The position numbers were made by a program, and so were the translations under genes. DNA of 64,000 nucleotides, from the NCBI RefSeq assembly GCF_013408985.1, contig NZ_JACBZT010000001.1:1364001-1428000 (forward strand). The letters run 5' to 3'. The notes under the pieces were generated by a model that worked only from the letters and a program-made list of their open reading frames with translations, was not told the origin of the DNA and ran no database searches. Origin of the DNA: Petropleomorpha daqingensis. Its GTDB lineage: Bacteria; Actinomycetota; Actinomycetes; Mycobacteriales; Geodermatophilaceae. Below are positions 1 to 10,432 of the stretch, piece after piece. Numbering within the stretch: position 1 is the first letter of the stretch; each line of letters opens with the position of its first letter.

Positions 1-923
1 TCGCCGTACCAGGAGGACTTGATCGCCCCACCCCGACCGAAGATCTCGATCGCCGGGAGCTCGACCTTCATGTCCGGCGTCGGGACGCCGACCATCACCA
101 CCCGGCCGGCCAGGTCGCGGGCGTAGAAGGCCTGCTCGAAGACCTTGGGGTGGCCGACCGCGTCGATCGCGACATCGGCGCCGAACCCGCCGGTGAGCGC
201 CTTGACCGCCTCGACCGCGTCCTCGTTCGTCGAGTTGACCGTGTGGGTGGCGCCGAGCTTCCGGGCCCACTCCAGCTTCCGGTCGTCGATGTCGACGGCG
301 ACGATCGTCGTCGCGCCCGCGAGCTTGGCGCCCGCGATGGCCGCGTCACCCACGCCGCCGCAACCGAAGACGGCGACGCTCTCGCCACGCTTGACCGCGC
401 CGGTGTTGATCGCCGCGCCGACGCCGGCCATCACACCGCAGCCCAGCAGCCCCGCGGCGGTCGGCGGCGCGGCCGGGTCGACCTTCGTGCACTGGCCCGA
501 GTGCACCAGGGTCTTCTCCACGAACGCGCCGATCCCGAGGGCCGGGGACAGGACGGTGCCGTCCAGCAGCGTCATCTTCTGCGCGGCGTTGTGGGTGTTG
601 AAGCAGTACTGCGGCTCGCCCTTGAGACAGGCCCGGCACTGCCCGCACACCGCGCGCCAGTTGAGGATCACGTAGTCGCCGACCGCCACGTTGGTGACGC
701 CCTCGCCGACCGCCGAGACGACGCCCGCGGCCTCGTGCCCGAGCAGGAACGGGAAGTCGTCGTTGATCCCACCCTCGCGGTAGTGCAGGTCGGTGTGGCA
801 GACCCCGCAGGCCTGGACGTCGACGACGGCCTCACCCGGACCCGGGTCGGGCACCACGATCGTCTCGATGCTGACCGGCTGACCCTTCGCGCGGGCGACG
901 ACGCCCCGAACCTCGTACGGCAT
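1..923 (-). CDS. mscR: S-(hydroxymethyl)mycothiol dehydrogenase, 3' part cut by window edge
   Basis: Zinc-dependent medium-chain alcohol dehydrogenase. The first 307 residues are visible from an ATG at 923; the remaining C-terminus lies beyond the left edge, as the family is about 360 residues long. Visible features are the catalytic-zinc segment [11 protein letters not shown] (Cys42) with LGHE (His63), a structural-zinc lobe with Cys93, Cys96, Cys99 and Cys107, and the Rossmann motif FGCGGVG. The overall sequence, including the [11 protein letters not shown] stretch, is what I expect of the actinobacterial mycothiol-dependent formaldehyde dehydrogenase, which oxidises S-hydroxymethylmycothiol with NAD in formaldehyde detoxification. 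It is divergent from the MFS gene at 1073. A general alcohol dehydrogenase is the alternative; family assignment is fairly secure, substrate less so. Confidence 0.85.
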   Translation of the reverse strand, partial: MPYEVRGVVARAKGQPVSIETIVVPDPGPGEAVVDVQACGVCHTDLHYREGGINDDFPFLLGHEAAGVVSAVGEGVTNVAVGDYVILNWRAVCGQCRACLKGEPQYCFNTHNAAQKMTLLDGTVLSPALGIGAFVEKTLVHSGQCTKVDPAAPPTAAGLLGCGVMAGVGAAINTGAVKRGESVAVFGCGGVGDAAIAGAKLAGATTIVAVDIDDRKLEWARKLGATHTVNSTNEDAVEAVKALTGGFGADVAIDAVGHPKVFEQAFYARDLAGRVVMVGVPTPDMKVELPAIEIFGRGGAIKSSWYG

Positions 924-1072
924 GGCCCGAGCCTAGAGCGGGCCGTCCCGACGTCACGGGGCCGTCTCGTTCAACGAGCAAGGATCCGGAAGCGGACGTA
1001 CCGTTTCCCCGCTTCCAGGCATCTCTCAGGCCGGACACAGGCGTCCGGTCGCCGCCGAGCGGAGGTCCTTTC

Positions 1073-2482
1073 GTGGCAGTGCCCGGATTTCTCGCACGTG
1101 AGCGCATCATCGCCAAACCCGGCTTCAACCGCTGGCTCATCCCACCGGCCGCCCTGGCCGTCCACCTGTGCATCGGCCAGGCGTACGCCACCAGCGTCTA
1201 CAAGACGGCGCTGGTCCAGCACTTCGACACCAGTCTGACCGCGATCGGGATCATCTTCTCGATCGCCATCGTCATGCTCGGGCTCTCCGCCGCGGTCTTC
1301 GGCACGTGGGTAGACCGCAACGGGCCCCGCGCGGCGATGTTCGTCGCGGCGATCTGCTGGTCGGTCGGCTTCCTGGTCGGCTCGCTCGGCATCGCCACCG
1401 GGCAGCTGTGGCTGCTCTACCTCGGCTACGGCGTCATCGGCGGGATCGGGCTGGGCATCGGCTACATCTCGCCGGTCAGCACGCTGATCAAGTGGTTCCC
1501 CGACCGGCCGGGGCTGGCCACCGGCCTGGCGATCATGGGCTTCGGCGGTGGTGCGCTCATCGCCTCGCCGCTGTCCAAGCAGCTCATGGACTGGTACGAC
1601 CCCGACTACACCGGCGCCGCCGACCAGGTGCCCGCCGGCTCCGCGGTCGCGCTGCTGTTCCTGACCCTGGGCCTGATCTACCTGGTCTACATGATGTTCG
1701 GCGCGTTCATCATCCGGGTGCCCGCCGACGACTGGAAGCCCGCCGGCTGGGACCCCTCGTCGGTCAAGCAGAAGTCCCTGGTCACCACCGAGAGCGTCTC
1801 GGCCGGCAACGCGATCAAGACGCCGCAGTTCTGGCTGCTGTGGGTCGTGCTGTTCTGCAACGTCACGGCCGGCATCGGGATCCTCGAGCAGGCCAGCCCG
1901 ATGATCCAGGACTTCTTCCGCGACGGCACCACCTCGACCGTGGCCGCGGCGGCCGCCGCCGGGTTCGTCGGGCTGCTCTCCCTGTTCAACATGGGCGGCC
2001 GGTTCGCCTGGTCGACGACGTCGGACTACATCGGCCGCAAGCCGATGTACATGATCTACCTCGGCGTCGGCCTGGTGCTCTACGTCCTGCTGGCCACCGT
2101 GGGCAGCAGCGCGACCTGGTTGTTCGTCCTGCTCGCCGCGCTGATCATCTCGTTCTACGGCGGCGGCTTCGCGACGGTCCCGGCCTACCTGCGTGACCTG
2201 TTCGGCACGTTCCAGGTCGGCGCCATCCACGGCCGGTTGCTCACCGCCTGGTCGGCAGCGGGGATCGCCGGTCCGCTGATCGTCAACGGCGTCCTGGACA
2301 CGCAGGGCACCCCGGGTGAGCTGGTCGCCGGCGACTACCGGCCGGCGCTTTTCATCATGGTCGGCCTGCTGGCCATCGGCTTCATCGCCAACCTGCTGAT
2401 CCGCCCGGTGGCGGCGAAGTGGCACGAGCCCCGGCGCGACGCCGTCGCCGCCCAGACCCACGAACGGAGCGCCGCCCGATGA
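1073..2482 (+). CDS. OFA-family MFS transporter (oxalate/formate antiporter-like)
   Basis: A 469-residue, twelve-helix major facilitator protein. It starts at GTG 1073, preceded by a good ribosome binding site (GGAGGTC at 1061-1067). Typical of the oxalate/formate antiporter (OFA) branch are the glycine-rich helix GIGLGIGYISPVSTLIKW followed by FPDRPGLATG, and the WVDRNGPR loop after helix 2. The substrate is probably a small carboxylate, but the sequence does not say which. Its stop codon overlaps the start of a 44-residue membrane protein (ATGA), so the two are translationally coupled and likely work together. Confidence 0.85.
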   Translation: MAVPGFLARERIIAKPGFNRWLIPPAALAVHLCIGQAYATSVYKTALVQHFDTSLTAIGIIFSIAIVMLGLSAAVFGTWVDRNGPRAAMFVAAICWSVGFLVGSLGIATGQLWLLYLGYGVIGGIGLGIGYISPVSTLIKWFPDRPGLATGLAIMGFGGGALIASPLSKQLMDWYDPDYTGAADQVPAGSAVALLFLTLGLIYLVYMMFGAFIIRVPADDWKPAGWDPSSVKQKSLVTTESVSAGNAIKTPQFWLLWVVLFCNVTAGIGILEQASPMIQDFFRDGTTSTVAAAAAAGFVGLLSLFNMGGRFAWSTTSDYIGRKPMYMIYLGVGLVLYVLLATVGSSATWLFVLLAALIISFYGGGFATVPAYLRDLFGTFQVGAIHGRLLTAWSAAGIAGPLIVNGVLDTQGTPGELVAGDYRPALFIMVGLLAIGFIANLLIRPVAAKWHEPRRDAVAAQTHERSAAR

Positions 2483-2613
2483 CCACGCCCAACCCGGAGC
2501 AGACGCACACCCCGGTCGCGATGATCGTGCTGGCCTGGGCCCTGGTCGGCATCCCGCTGCTCTACGGCCTGATCCAGACCATCCGGGCCGCGAGCACGCT
2601 GTTCACCGGATAG
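2479..2613 (+). CDS. small membrane protein coupled to OFA transporter (MFS small subunit-like)
   Basis: A 44-residue protein with a short polar N-terminus (about 12 residues), one hydrophobic helix (about residues 13-33) and a short tail. The ATG overlaps the transporter stop codon by four bases. Single-helix proteins placed directly after OFA-type carriers are annotated in actinobacteria as MFS transporter small subunits; I place this one there from position and topology, not from a signature motif. It ends 11 bases into the convergent SCP2-like gene's 3' end, so there is no room for another feature between them. Confidence 0.65.
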   Translation: MTTPNPEQTHTPVAMIVLAWALVGIPLLYGLIQTIRAASTLFTG

Positions 2614-2986
2614 GCCGCAGGGGGAGGTGAGCGCTCAGGTCGGCGCGGTTGCCGCTGGCGCTCACCTTCCCGCCGGCCACGGCGTCGTCCCAGGTGAGGG
2701 CGCCGGTGGCCAGTCGCAGCCAGGTCGCCGCGTCGGTCTCGACCACGTTCGGCGGGGTCCCGCGCGTGTGCCGGGGTCCGGGCACCAGCTGGACGGCGAC
2801 GTGCGGCGGCACGCGCAGCTCCACCGAGCGCCCCGGCACCTGCTGGGCCAGCCAGCGGGCCGTCGTCTTCACCGCGGCACCGACGACGGCGCGCGCCGGC
2901 TGCTCGTCCTCCCCGGCCAGCCACGCCCGCACCGGCGCGACGGCGGCGACCAGCTCCTCGGCGGGGATCGGCTGCGAGGCCGCCAT
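2603..2986 (-). CDS. sterol-carrier-family (SCP2-like) protein downstream of purL
   Basis: A 127-residue soluble protein whose ATG overlaps the purL stop codon by one base (TGATG), so it is the last gene of the purS-purQ-purL unit. The C-terminal two thirds ([13 protein letters not shown] ... [29 protein letters not shown]) matches the form of small actinobacterial SCP2/MDMPI-C-like domains, with the TDAATWLRL and [10 protein letters not shown] segments. Such genes commonly follow purL in actinobacteria, but their role there is not established. It converges with the small membrane protein gene and shares its last 11 bases with it. Confidence 0.75.
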   Translation of the reverse strand: MAASQPIPAEELVAAVAPVRAWLAGEDEQPARAVVGAAVKTTARWLAQQVPGRSVELRVPPHVAVQLVPGPRHTRGTPPNVVETDAATWLRLATGALTWDDAVAGGKVSASGNRADLSAHLPLRPIR

Positions 2987-5244
2987 CAGCTCGCCTGGAC
3001 GGTCGCTTCCGGGGTCCCGAACAGTGCCGGGAGCGTCGCCGCCCAGACCGCCCGCAGCTCGGCCAGCGGCAGCTCGGCTCCGCCGTCGACGGCCAGCGAG
3101 TCGCCGCCCGTCGTCCCGAGCTCGGTGACCGGCACGCCGGCCCAGTCGGCCGTCGCCTTCACCGCACCCGGCTCGGTCGTGGTGACGACGACGCGGCCGG
3201 TGGACTCGCTGAACAGCGCGACGAACGGATCGCCACCCAGGCTCAGCCGCGCACCCACGCCGTAACGCAGGGCCGACTCGGCCAGCGCCTGCGCCAGGCC
3301 CCCGTCGGACAGGTCGTGCGCGGAGCTCAGCTGCCCCTCGCGGGACAGGGCGCCGAGCAGGTCGGCCAGCCTCCGCTCCGCCTCGAGGTCGAGCGCGGGC
3401 GGCCGGCCGCCCAGGTGGCCGTGCACGACCGAGGCCCACGCCGAGCCGCCGAGCTCCGGCTTCGTCGCGCCCAGCAGGAGCACGGTCTCGCCGGGCTTGC
3501 GCCAACCGGACGGCACCCGCTGCCGGACGTCGTCGTGCACGCCGAGCACGCCGATCACCGGCGTCGGGTTGATCGCGACATCGCCGGTCTGGTTGTAGAG
3601 GCTCACGTTGCCGCCGGTCACCGGCAGGCCGAGCACCCGGCAGGCGTCGGCCAGGCCGCGCACCGCCTCGGCGAACTGCCACATGACCTCGGGCTCCTCC
3701 GGGGAGCCGAAGTTCAGGCAGTTGGTGACCGCGAGCGGGCGCGCCCCGCTCACCGCGACGTTGCGGTAGGCCTCGGCCAGGTTCAGCTGCGCCCCGGCGT
3801 ACGGGTCGAGCCGGGAGAACCGGGCGTTGCCGTCGAGGGCCAGCGCGATGCCGCGGTGGCTCTCCTCGTCGATCCGCACGACACCGGCGTCCTCGGGCTG
3901 GGCGAGCACCGTGTTGCCGCGGACGTAGCGGTCGTACTGCTCGGTGACCCAGGTCTTGTCGGCGCCGTCCGGGCTGGCCAGCACCGCCAGCCAGTGCGCC
4001 TGCAGCTCCGCCGGGGTCGACGGCCGCGGCAGCCGCCCGGCGTCGTCGGCCTGCAGGTCGTCGAGGTCCTGCGGGCGGGTCATCGGCCGGTCGTAGACCG
4101 GGCCCTCGTGGGCGACGGTGCGTGGCGGGACGTCGACGATCCGCTCGCCGTGCCAGTCGACGGTGAGCCGGTCGCCGTCGGTCACCTCACCGATGACCGT
4201 GGCCAGCACGTCCCACTTCGCGCAGACGGCGAGGAACTGCTCGACCTTGGCCGGCTCGACGATCGCGCACATGCGCTCCTGCGACTCGCTCATCAGGATC
4301 TCGGCCGGGGTGAGCGTGGAGTCGCGCAGCGGGACGGTGTCGAGGTCGACGTGCATGCCGCCGGTGCCGGCGCTGGCCAGCTCCGACGTCGCGCAGGACA
4401 GCCCGGCGCCGCCGAGGTCCTGGATGCCGGTGACGAGGTCGGCGGCGAAGATCTCCAGGCACGCCTCGATGAGCAGCTTCTCGGTGAACGGGTCGCCGAC
4501 CTGCACGCTGGGCCGCTTGGCCGGGCCCTCGGCGTCGAAGGTCTCGCTCGCGAGCACGGACACCCCGCCGATGCCGTCGCCGCCGGTGCGCGCCCCGAAC
4601 AGGATCACCTTGTTGCCGACGCCCTCGGCCTTGGCCAGCCGGACGTCCTCGTGCTTCATCACGCCGACGCACAGCGCGTTGACCAGCGGGTTGCCGGCGT
4701 AGCAGTCGTCGAAGAGCAGCTCGCCGCCGATGTTGGGCAGGCCCAGGCAGTTGCCGTAGCCGCCGACGCCGGCGACCACGCCGGGCAGCACGCGCGCGGT
4801 GTCGGGGGCGTCGGCGCGACCGAAGCGCAGCGAGTCCATGACGGCGACCGGGCGGGCGCCCATCGTGAGGATGTCGCGCACGATGCCGCCGACGCCGGTC
4901 GCGGCGCCCTGGTAGGGCTCGACGTAGCTCGGGTGGTTGTGCGACTCGACCTTGAAGGTGACCGCGTAGCCGTCGCCGACGTCGACCACCCCGGCGTTCT
5001 CGCCGATGCCGACGAGGAGGGCCTCGCTGCGCGGCAGGTCGCCGAAGCGGCGCAGGTGCACCTTCGAGGACTTGTAGGAGCAGTGCTCGCTCCACATGAC
5101 GCTGTACATCGCGAGCTCGGCGGTGGTCGGCCGGCGGCCCAGGATGTCGCGGATGCGCAGGTACTCGTCGGACTTCAGCCCGAGCTCGGCCCAGGGCTGC
5201 TCGTCGTCCGGCGACTTCGCGGCGAGCTCGACGGTGTCGATCAT
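2986..5244 (-). CDS. purL: phosphoribosylformylglycinamidine synthase subunit PurL
   Basis: A 752-residue ATP-dependent subunit that converts FGAR and glutamine-derived ammonia to FGAM, the fourth step of purine synthesis. Length and architecture are those of the small (Bacillus-type) PurL, which needs PurS and PurQ. Seen directly are the N-terminal PurM-like segment with [13 protein letters not shown] and the KVESHNHPS motif, the [10 protein letters not shown] loop, [13 protein letters not shown], and the second repeat with [11 protein letters not shown] and [10 protein letters not shown]. The start ATG overlaps the purQ stop (ATGA) and the stop overlaps the SCP2-like gene, which indicates a tightly coupled operon. 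Confidence 0.97.
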   Translation of the reverse strand: MIDTVELAAKSPDDEQPWAELGLKSDEYLRIRDILGRRPTTAELAMYSVMWSEHCSYKSSKVHLRRFGDLPRSEALLVGIGENAGVVDVGDGYAVTFKVESHNHPSYVEPYQGAATGVGGIVRDILTMGARPVAVMDSLRFGRADAPDTARVLPGVVAGVGGYGNCLGLPNIGGELLFDDCYAGNPLVNALCVGVMKHEDVRLAKAEGVGNKVILFGARTGGDGIGGVSVLASETFDAEGPAKRPSVQVGDPFTEKLLIEACLEIFAADLVTGIQDLGGAGLSCATSELASAGTGGMHVDLDTVPLRDSTLTPAEILMSESQERMCAIVEPAKVEQFLAVCAKWDVLATVIGEVTDGDRLTVDWHGERIVDVPPRTVAHEGPVYDRPMTRPQDLDDLQADDAGRLPRPSTPAELQAHWLAVLASPDGADKTWVTEQYDRYVRGNTVLAQPEDAGVVRIDEESHRGIALALDGNARFSRLDPYAGAQLNLAEAYRNVAVSGARPLAVTNCLNFGSPEEPEVMWQFAEAVRGLADACRVLGLPVTGGNVSLYNQTGDVAINPTPVIGVLGVHDDVRQRVPSGWRKPGETVLLLGATKPELGGSAWASVVHGHLGGRPPALDLEAERRLADLLGALSREGQLSSAHDLSDGGLAQALAESALRYGVGARLSLGGDPFVALFSESTGRVVVTTTEPGAVKATADWAGVPVTELGTTGGDSLAVDGGAELPLAELRAVWAATLPALFGTPEATVQAS

Positions 5245-5912
5245 GCGGTGACGACCGCCTTCAGCACGGAGGTGAAGAACCCGAGCCCGTCGGTCGAGGG
5301 CCCGGTGAGGTCCTCGATCGCGTGCTCGGGGTGCGGCATGAGCCCGACGACGCGGCCGTTCTCGCTGGTCACCCCGGCGATGTCGCGGAGGCTGCCGTTG
5401 GGGTTGCCGTCGACGTAGCGGAAGACGACGCGGTTCTCCGCTTCGAGCCGGTCGAGGTCGGCCGGGGCGGCGACGTAGCGGCCCTCGCCGTTCTTGACCG
5501 GGATCACGATCCGCTGGCCCTGCGCGTAGTCACCGGTCCACGACGTGTCGTCGCGCTCGACGCGGAGCACCTGGTCGCGGTTGCGGAAGTGCAGGTGGCT
5601 GTTGCGGGTCAGCGCGCCGGGCAGCAGCCCCGCCTCGCAGAGCACCTGGAAGCCGTTGCAGATGCCGAGCACCGGCAGCCCCTGCCGCGCCCTGGTGACG
5701 ACGTCCTGCATCAACGGCGCGCGGGCGGCGATCGCGCCGGCCCGCAGGTAGTCGCCGTAGGAGAAGCCGCCGGGCAGGACGACGGCGTCGACGTCCTTCA
5801 GGTCGTGGTCGGCGTGCCAGAGGGCGACGGGTTCACCGCCGGCCAGGCGCACCGCACGCGCGGCGTCGACGTCGTCCAGAGAGCCCGGGAAGGTGATGAC
5901 CCCGATGCGCAC
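5241..5912 (-). CDS. purQ: phosphoribosylformylglycinamidine synthase subunit PurQ (glutaminase)
   Basis: A 223-residue class I glutamine amidotransferase supplying ammonia to PurL. The nucleophile Cys85 sits in [10 protein letters not shown], the oxyanion region is [12 protein letters not shown], and the His/Glu pair is in [11 protein letters not shown] near the C-terminus. The start is GTG at 5912, with AAGGA about seven bases upstream, 11 bases after the purS stop. It overlaps purL by four bases. All catalytic residues are present. Confidence 0.97.
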   Translation of the reverse strand: MRIGVITFPGSLDDVDAARAVRLAGGEPVALWHADHDLKDVDAVVLPGGFSYGDYLRAGAIAARAPLMQDVVTRARQGLPVLGICNGFQVLCEAGLLPGALTRNSHLHFRNRDQVLRVERDDTSWTGDYAQGQRIVIPVKNGEGRYVAAPADLDRLEAENRVVFRYVDGNPNGSLRDIAGVTSENGRVVGLMPHPEHAIEDLTGPSTDGLGFFTSVLKAVVTA

Positions 5913-5923
5913 AAGCAGGTCCT

Positions 5924-6163
5924 TCAGTCGGTCGGGAGGTGCAGCTCGACGTCCTCGATGACGGGGTTGGCCAGCAGGGTCTCGGCGATCTGCTTCAGCT
6001 CCGCCTCGTCGGGCGTGCCCTCGACGTCGAGGACGAAGTGCTTGCCCTGGCGCACGCTGCGCACGCCGTCGTGGCCGAGCCGGCCGAGTGCGCCGAGCAC
6101 CGCCTGACCCTGGGGGTCGGAGATCTCCGGCTTCAGGACGACGTCGACGACCACCCGCGGCAC
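5924..6163 (-). CDS. purS: phosphoribosylformylglycinamidine synthase subunit PurS
   Basis: A 79-residue structural subunit that joins PurQ and PurL. It shows the usual PurS pattern: [17 protein letters not shown], then [11 protein letters not shown], then a C-terminal [15 protein letters not shown]. It starts at GTG 6163 and is the first gene of the purS-purQ-purL-SCP2 unit; the 49 bases upstream to the neighbouring gene must hold its promoter unless it is read from further upstream. No riboswitch-like structure was seen there. Confidence 0.95.
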   Translation of the reverse strand: MPRVVVDVVLKPEISDPQGQAVLGALGRLGHDGVRSVRQGKHFVLDVEGTPDEAELKQIAETLLANPVIEDVELHLPTD

Positions 6164-6212
6164 GCCGACGAGACTACCTGGCGTCCTCGAGGGCCCCGAG
6201 ATCTCACCGGGG

Positions 6213-6635
6213 TCAGCAGGTGATGGACGCGCTGGAGAGCGACTCGGCGGTCCAGCCGTAGGACGTGGTGGTGGTGACGGTGAAGACCGTGGACGCGCCG
6301 GTCAGCTTGTCGACCGTGGTCCTCAGGGCGGTGCTACCGGTCCCGGTCGTGCCCACCATGGTCACCTGACCGTCGCTGCGGTAGGCGGTGACGGCATACC
6401 CGTTGATCCGCGCGGAGGGGCTGGGCTGCCAGGAGATCGTGACGTCGATCCAGCGGGCGTTCGAGCAGGAGTTCTTCACGGCGGTGACACCGGTCGGGGC
6501 CGTGATCGCATTGGTGGTGATCGAGGTGCTGCCGCCCACCGATTCGGAGAACGACGCCTCGGCCGCGAGGCCGCCGGCCAGGACCGTGCTGACCGCCAGC
6601 ACGAGCACCAGGACGGCGCGGCGGGCGGTGGACAC
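6213..6635 (-). CDS. secreted protein with a single fibronectin-III-like domain
   Basis: A protein of about 140 residues with an N-terminal signal peptide: basic STARR, a hydrophobic core of VLVLVLAVSTVLAGG and a likely cleavage near AEA. The mature part, beginning with a Ser/Thr-rich stretch, carries a pattern typical of one immunoglobulin/fibronectin-III fold (APTGVTAV, ISWQPSPSARINGYAVTAYR, VFTVTTTTSYGWTAES). There are two cysteines (residue 57 and the last residue), possibly a disulfide. The start is uncertain: GTG 6635 is used, with GTG at 6644 or 6674 as alternatives, and no clear ribosome binding site is adjacent. It has no enzymatic motif; a surface or pilus-like role is only a guess. 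Confidence 0.6.
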   Translation of the reverse strand: MSTARRAVLVLVLAVSTVLAGGLAAEASFSESVGGSTSITTNAITAPTGVTAVKNSCSNARWIDVTISWQPSPSARINGYAVTAYRSDGQVTMVGTTGTGSTALRTTVDKLTGASTVFTVTTTTSYGWTAESLSSASITC

Positions 6636-6703
6636 GGTGGCCACTCTGGTGGCCGACGCGCGAGGTCCCCGCACGGGCGGCGCAAGGGATCCGCAAGAAC
6701 CTC

Positions 6704-7579
6704 CTACGCGAAGGACCGGCCGGTCAGCTGCTCGTAGGCCGTGACGTAGCGCTCGCGGGTCGCGGCGACGACGTCGTCCGGGAGCTCCGGCGGGGTCGAG
6801 GTGCGGTCCCAGCCCGACTCGTTCGTCAGCCAGTCGCGGACGTACTGCTTGTCGTACGAGGGCTGCGCCGCACCGGGCGACCAGGAGGAGGCCGGCCAGA
6901 AGCGGGAGGAGTCGGGCGTCAGCACCTCGTCGGCGAGCACGAGCTCGTCGCCGTCCAGACCGAACTCGAACTTCGTGTCGGCCAGGACGATCCCGGCCGC
7001 CTCGGCGATCTCGGCCCCCCGCGAGTACAGCGCCAGCGTGAGCTCGCGCAGCTCCTCCGCGCGGCCGGCGCCCACGGCGGACACGACGGCGGCGAAGTCG
7101 ATCGCCTCGTCGTGCTCCCCCACCTCCGCCTTGGTCGACGGCGTGAACACCGGTGCCGGCAGCCGTGAGCCCTCGACCAGCCCGGCCGGCAGCGCGACGT
7201 CGCGGATCGAGCCGGTCCGCGCGTACTCCTTGGTGCCCGAGCCGGACAGGTAGCCGCGGGCCACGCACTCGACCGGCAGCATCTCCAGCCGCCGCACCAG
7301 CATCGCCCGGCCGGCCACGTCGTCGGGCACGTCCGTCGCCGAGATCAGGTGGTGCGAGGCGCCGAAGGACTCCAGCACCGGCGTGAGCTGCTCGAACCAC
7401 CACACCGACAGCTGGGTCAGCACCCGCCCCTTGTCGGGGATCGGGGTCGGCAGGACGTGGTCGTAGGCGGAGATGCGGTCGGAGGCCACGAGCAGCAGGC
7501 GGTCGGGGGCGGCCGGGGTGGAGGCGTCGTAGATCTCGCGCACCTTGCCCCGCGCGAGGAGGGGCAGCTCGACGCTCAC
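6704..7579 (-). CDS. purC: phosphoribosylaminoimidazole-succinocarboxamide synthase (SAICAR synthetase)
   Basis: A 291-residue enzyme joining CAIR and aspartate with ATP. Seen are GKVREIYD (the purC N-terminal ATP-site motif), SDRISAYDH, the [15 protein letters not shown] segment, and ADTKFEFG followed by [13 protein letters not shown]. The start GTG at 7579 overlaps the purB stop (GTGA), so purB-purC are translationally coupled with purB first. The length is that of the monofunctional enzyme of eukaryotic/actinobacterial type, longer than the E. coli form. Confidence 0.96.
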   Translation of the reverse strand: MSVELPLLARGKVREIYDASTPAAPDRLLLVASDRISAYDHVLPTPIPDKGRVLTQLSVWWFEQLTPVLESFGASHHLISATDVPDDVAGRAMLVRRLEMLPVECVARGYLSGSGTKEYARTGSIRDVALPAGLVEGSRLPAPVFTPSTKAEVGEHDEAIDFAAVVSAVGAGRAEELRELTLALYSRGAEIAEAAGIVLADTKFEFGLDGDELVLADEVLTPDSSRFWPASSWSPGAAQPSYDKQYVRDWLTNESGWDRTSTPPELPDDVVAATRERYVTAYEQLTGRSFA

Positions 7580-8883
7580 CGCAGGGCCGCGACGCGCTCG
7601 AACAGCGGGCCGAGGTTCTGCACGTACCGCTCCGGCCGGCAGATCTCGTCCAGCCGCGCCTCGTCGAGCTCGACGCCGTCCGCCTTGGCGCGCGAGCGCA
7701 GCGTGGCGCGGAACGGCGTCCCGGTGTTCCACGTCTCCATCGCCGCCGACTGCACCAGCGCGTAGGCCTCCTCGCGGGACAGCCCGCCCTCGACCAGCTC
7801 CAGCAGCACCGACGAGGTGTAGATCAGGCCGCCGGTCGACTCCAGGTTGACCCGCATCCGGTCGGCGTCGACGACCAGGTTCTCCACCAGACCGGTGGTC
7901 AGGTGCAGCAGGTAGTCGGTGGTGATCGCCGCGTCGGGCAGGAACACGCGCTCGGTCGAGGAGTGCGAGATGTCCCGCTCGTGCCACAGCGGGATGCCCT
8001 CCATCACCGGCACGATCGCCGCCCGGACGACCCGCGCCAGCCCGGCGATGCGCTCGGAGCGGATGGGGTTCTTCTTGTGCGGCATCGCGCTGGAGCCCTT
8101 CTGGCCCGAGCCGAACGCCTCCGACAGCTCCCGCACCTCGGTCCGCTGCCCGTGCCGCACCTCGAGCGCGACCGTCTCGCAGACGGTGGCGATGATGGCC
8201 AGCGCGGACACCCACTCGCTGATCGAGTCGCGCAGCACCACCTGGGTGGACGCGTCGGCCGGCCGCAGGTCCAGGGCGCGCGCCACCTCGACCTCGACCG
8301 ACGGGTCGATCAGCGAGTACGTGCCGACCGCACCGGAGATCGCGACGACGCCGACGCGGTCGCGGGCGGCCCGCAGCCGGTCCCGCGAGCGGGCCATCGC
8401 GAACGCGATGTCGGCGACCCGGTGGCCCCAGACGTCGGGCTCGGCGTGCACGCCGTGCGTGCGCCCCACCTTGATGGTGTTCCGGTGCGCCAGCGCGTGG
8501 TCGCGCAGGGCGGCGACCAGCCGGTCGGCCTTGGCCAGCAGCAGGTCGGTCGCCTCGGTGAGCTGGACCGCGAGCGCGGTGTCGAGCAGGTCGGACGACG
8601 TCATCCCGTGGTGCACGTACGCGGCGGCCGACCGGGGCTCGGTGTTGTCGGCCCACGCGGTGAGGAAGGCGATGACGTCGTGCTGCGTCGTCTCCTCGAT
8701 CTCGGCCACCCGCTCCGGGGTCGGCGGCGGCGCGTTGCGCACCGGCTCGACGACGTCCGCGGGCACCCGGCCGGCGGCGGCGTGCGCCTCCAGGACGAGG
8801 GTCTCCACCCGGCACCAGAGCTCGTACTTGTGCTCGTCGCTCCAGACCCGTCCCATCTCCGGACGGGTGTACCTGTCGATCAT
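7576..8883 (-). CDS. purB: adenylosuccinate lyase
   Basis: A 435-residue fumarase/aspartase-superfamily enzyme that cleaves SAICAR and adenylosuccinate. The superfamily signature [15 protein letters not shown] is intact, as are the TSSDLLDTA and [12 protein letters not shown] regions that contribute catalytic histidines. The ATG at 8883 is the first codon of the open frame and gives the expected N-terminus ([20 protein letters not shown]). It is first in a two-gene unit with purC and is divergent from the AI-2E-family permease gene at 8987. Confidence 0.96.
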   Translation of the reverse strand: MIDRYTRPEMGRVWSDEHKYELWCRVETLVLEAHAAAGRVPADVVEPVRNAPPPTPERVAEIEETTQHDVIAFLTAWADNTEPRSAAAYVHHGMTSSDLLDTALAVQLTEATDLLLAKADRLVAALRDHALAHRNTIKVGRTHGVHAEPDVWGHRVADIAFAMARSRDRLRAARDRVGVVAISGAVGTYSLIDPSVEVEVARALDLRPADASTQVVLRDSISEWVSALAIIATVCETVALEVRHGQRTEVRELSEAFGSGQKGSSAMPHKKNPIRSERIAGLARVVRAAIVPVMEGIPLWHERDISHSSTERVFLPDAAITTDYLLHLTTGLVENLVVDADRMRVNLESTGGLIYTSSVLLELVEGGLSREEAYALVQSAAMETWNTGTPFRATLRSRAKADGVELDEARLDEICRPERYVQNLGPLFERVAALR

Positions 8884-8986
8884 TCGGGTACCGCCTCGGG
8901 CCGCTCAGCTCGTCGCACCACGTCAACAGTCTTCCGCAGGGCTACCGTGATCGTTGACGGCCCCTACAGCCAGCCGGAGGTACCGA

Positions 8987-10432
8987 ATGCTGCGCCGGGC
9001 CAAACCGCTGGTCGAGAGGGCGAGGGAGCGCATCCGCGCCGCCGCCGAGCACGATCCGCACGCCTGGCCCGAGCGCCACGACGACGGGGCCGTCCTCGTC
9101 CACGACGAGGACGGGACCGAGCCCCACGCCGGACCTCCCGAGGCGACGGACGACGACCTGGACGCCGAGGGGGCGACCCAGCCGCCCCTGGGCAGCCCCG
9201 AGCCGGGCGCGCCCGACCTCGACGGCCCCCTCGCGCCGGGTGGGGTGAGCGGTCCGCCCCGCAACGGCGGCCGGCCGCACCGGCCCGGCGAGCGCACCAG
9301 CCGCCTGCTGCCCGGCCGGTCGGCGGCCTCCCCCGACGGCGGCGCCGTCCCGACCGGGCTGCGCACCGCGGCCGCCTGGTCGTGGCGGCTCATCGTCGTG
9401 GTGGTCGGGGTGTACGTGCTGCTGCGCGCGCTGGCGACCATCGCCGTCGTCGTCGTCCCGGTGATCGTGGCCCTGCTGCTGGCCGCGCTGCTCCAGCCCG
9501 GCGCCGCCGGGCTGGTCAAGCGCCGGTGGCCGCGCTCGCTGGCCGCGCTGGCGATGCTCCTCGTCGGGCTCGCCGTCGTCGCCGGGATCATCACGCTGGT
9601 GGTCGAGCGGTTCACCGCCGGCTTCTCCGACCTGGCCGCGCAGGTCAGCCAGGGCATCGGCCAGGTGCAGGACTTCATCGTCCGCACGTTCCCGGTCACC
9701 AAGAACCAGCTGGAGAACGCCGTCTCGCAGCTGCAGGACACCCTCGTCGCCAACAAGGGCGAGCTCGCCACCGGGGCCCTGACCACCGCGGCGACGGTGG
9801 GCGAGGTGGTCACCGGCTTCCTGCTCTCGCTGCTGACCCTGTTCTTCTTCCTCAAGGACGGCCGCTCGATCTGGCTGTGGCTGGTCGGCCTGTTTCCCAA
9901 GGACTCGCGCGCCTACCTCGACGAGGCCGCCCGCCGGGCCTGGCGCACGCTGATCTCCTACGTGCGCGCGACGGTCGTCGTCGCCCTGGTCGACGCGATC
10001 GGCATCGGCATCGGCCTGGCGATCCTGCGGGTACCGCTGGTGATCCCGCTGGCCGCACTGGTGTTCCTCGGCGCGTTCATCCCGATCCTCGGCTCGTTCC
10101 TCGCCGGCTCGGTCGCCGTGCTGGTCGCACTCGTGTCCCGGGGCCCGATCATCGCGCTGCTCACGCTGGGGGTCGTGCTGCTGGTCATGCAGCTGGAGGG
10201 GCACGTGCTGCAGCCGCTGCTGCTCGGCCGCGCGGTGCGGGTGCACCCGCTGGCGGTGGTGCTGTCGATCGCCGCCGGCCTGCTCATCGGCGGCATCTTC
10301 GGTGCGCTGATCGCCGTCCCGACGGTGGCGTGCGCGAACGTCGCCGGCACGTACCTGTCCCGCCGGCTCGAAGGACCACGACCACCCGAGCCGCGCCCCG
10401 AGCGCGCGAAACCGGTGGTCAGCGCGACATAG
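8987..10432 (+). CDS. AI-2E-family (PF01594-type) membrane transporter
   Basis: A 481-residue protein. The first roughly 115 residues are polar, acidic and proline-rich and look disordered. These are followed by a multi-helix membrane domain (about residues 130-455) with paired helices at each end and an amphipathic region between, as in the AI-2E/PerM family. The C-terminal helix pair ([21 protein letters not shown] and [17 protein letters not shown]) contains the family's GAFIPxxG and hydrophobic LEGHVLQP motifs. Despite the family name, most members have unknown substrates. The ATG at 8987 is chosen because GGAGG lies six bases upstream; an in-frame upstream codon exists but lacks one. The 3' end overlaps purD by 14 bases, tail to tail. 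Confidence 0.85.
   Translation: MLRRAKPLVERARERIRAAAEHDPHAWPERHDDGAVLVHDEDGTEPHAGPPEATDDDLDAEGATQPPLGSPEPGAPDLDGPLAPGGVSGPPRNGGRPHRPGERTSRLLPGRSAASPDGGAVPTGLRTAAAWSWRLIVVVVGVYVLLRALATIAVVVVPVIVALLLAALLQPGAAGLVKRRWPRSLAALAMLLVGLAVVAGIITLVVERFTAGFSDLAAQVSQGIGQVQDFIVRTFPVTKNQLENAVSQLQDTLVANKGELATGALTTAATVGEVVTGFLLSLLTLFFFLKDGRSIWLWLVGLFPKDSRAYLDEAARRAWRTLISYVRATVVVALVDAIGIGIGLAILRVPLVIPLAALVFLGAFIPILGSFLAGSVAVLVALVSRGPIIALLTLGVVLLVMQLEGHVLQPLLLGRAVRVHPLAVVLSIAAGLLIGGIFGALIAVPTVACANVAGTYLSRRLEGPRPPEPRPERAKPVVSAT

Noticed and set aside
971-2461. A 496-residue minus-strand open frame opposite the OFA transporter
   Set aside because: Shadow frame with Asp/Gln/Gly/Arg-rich low-complexity sequence; the plus-strand transporter is clear.
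6164-6212. Purine riboswitch or PurR-type operator upstream of purS
   Set aside because: The gap is only 49 bases and shows no stem-junction structure or clear dyad.
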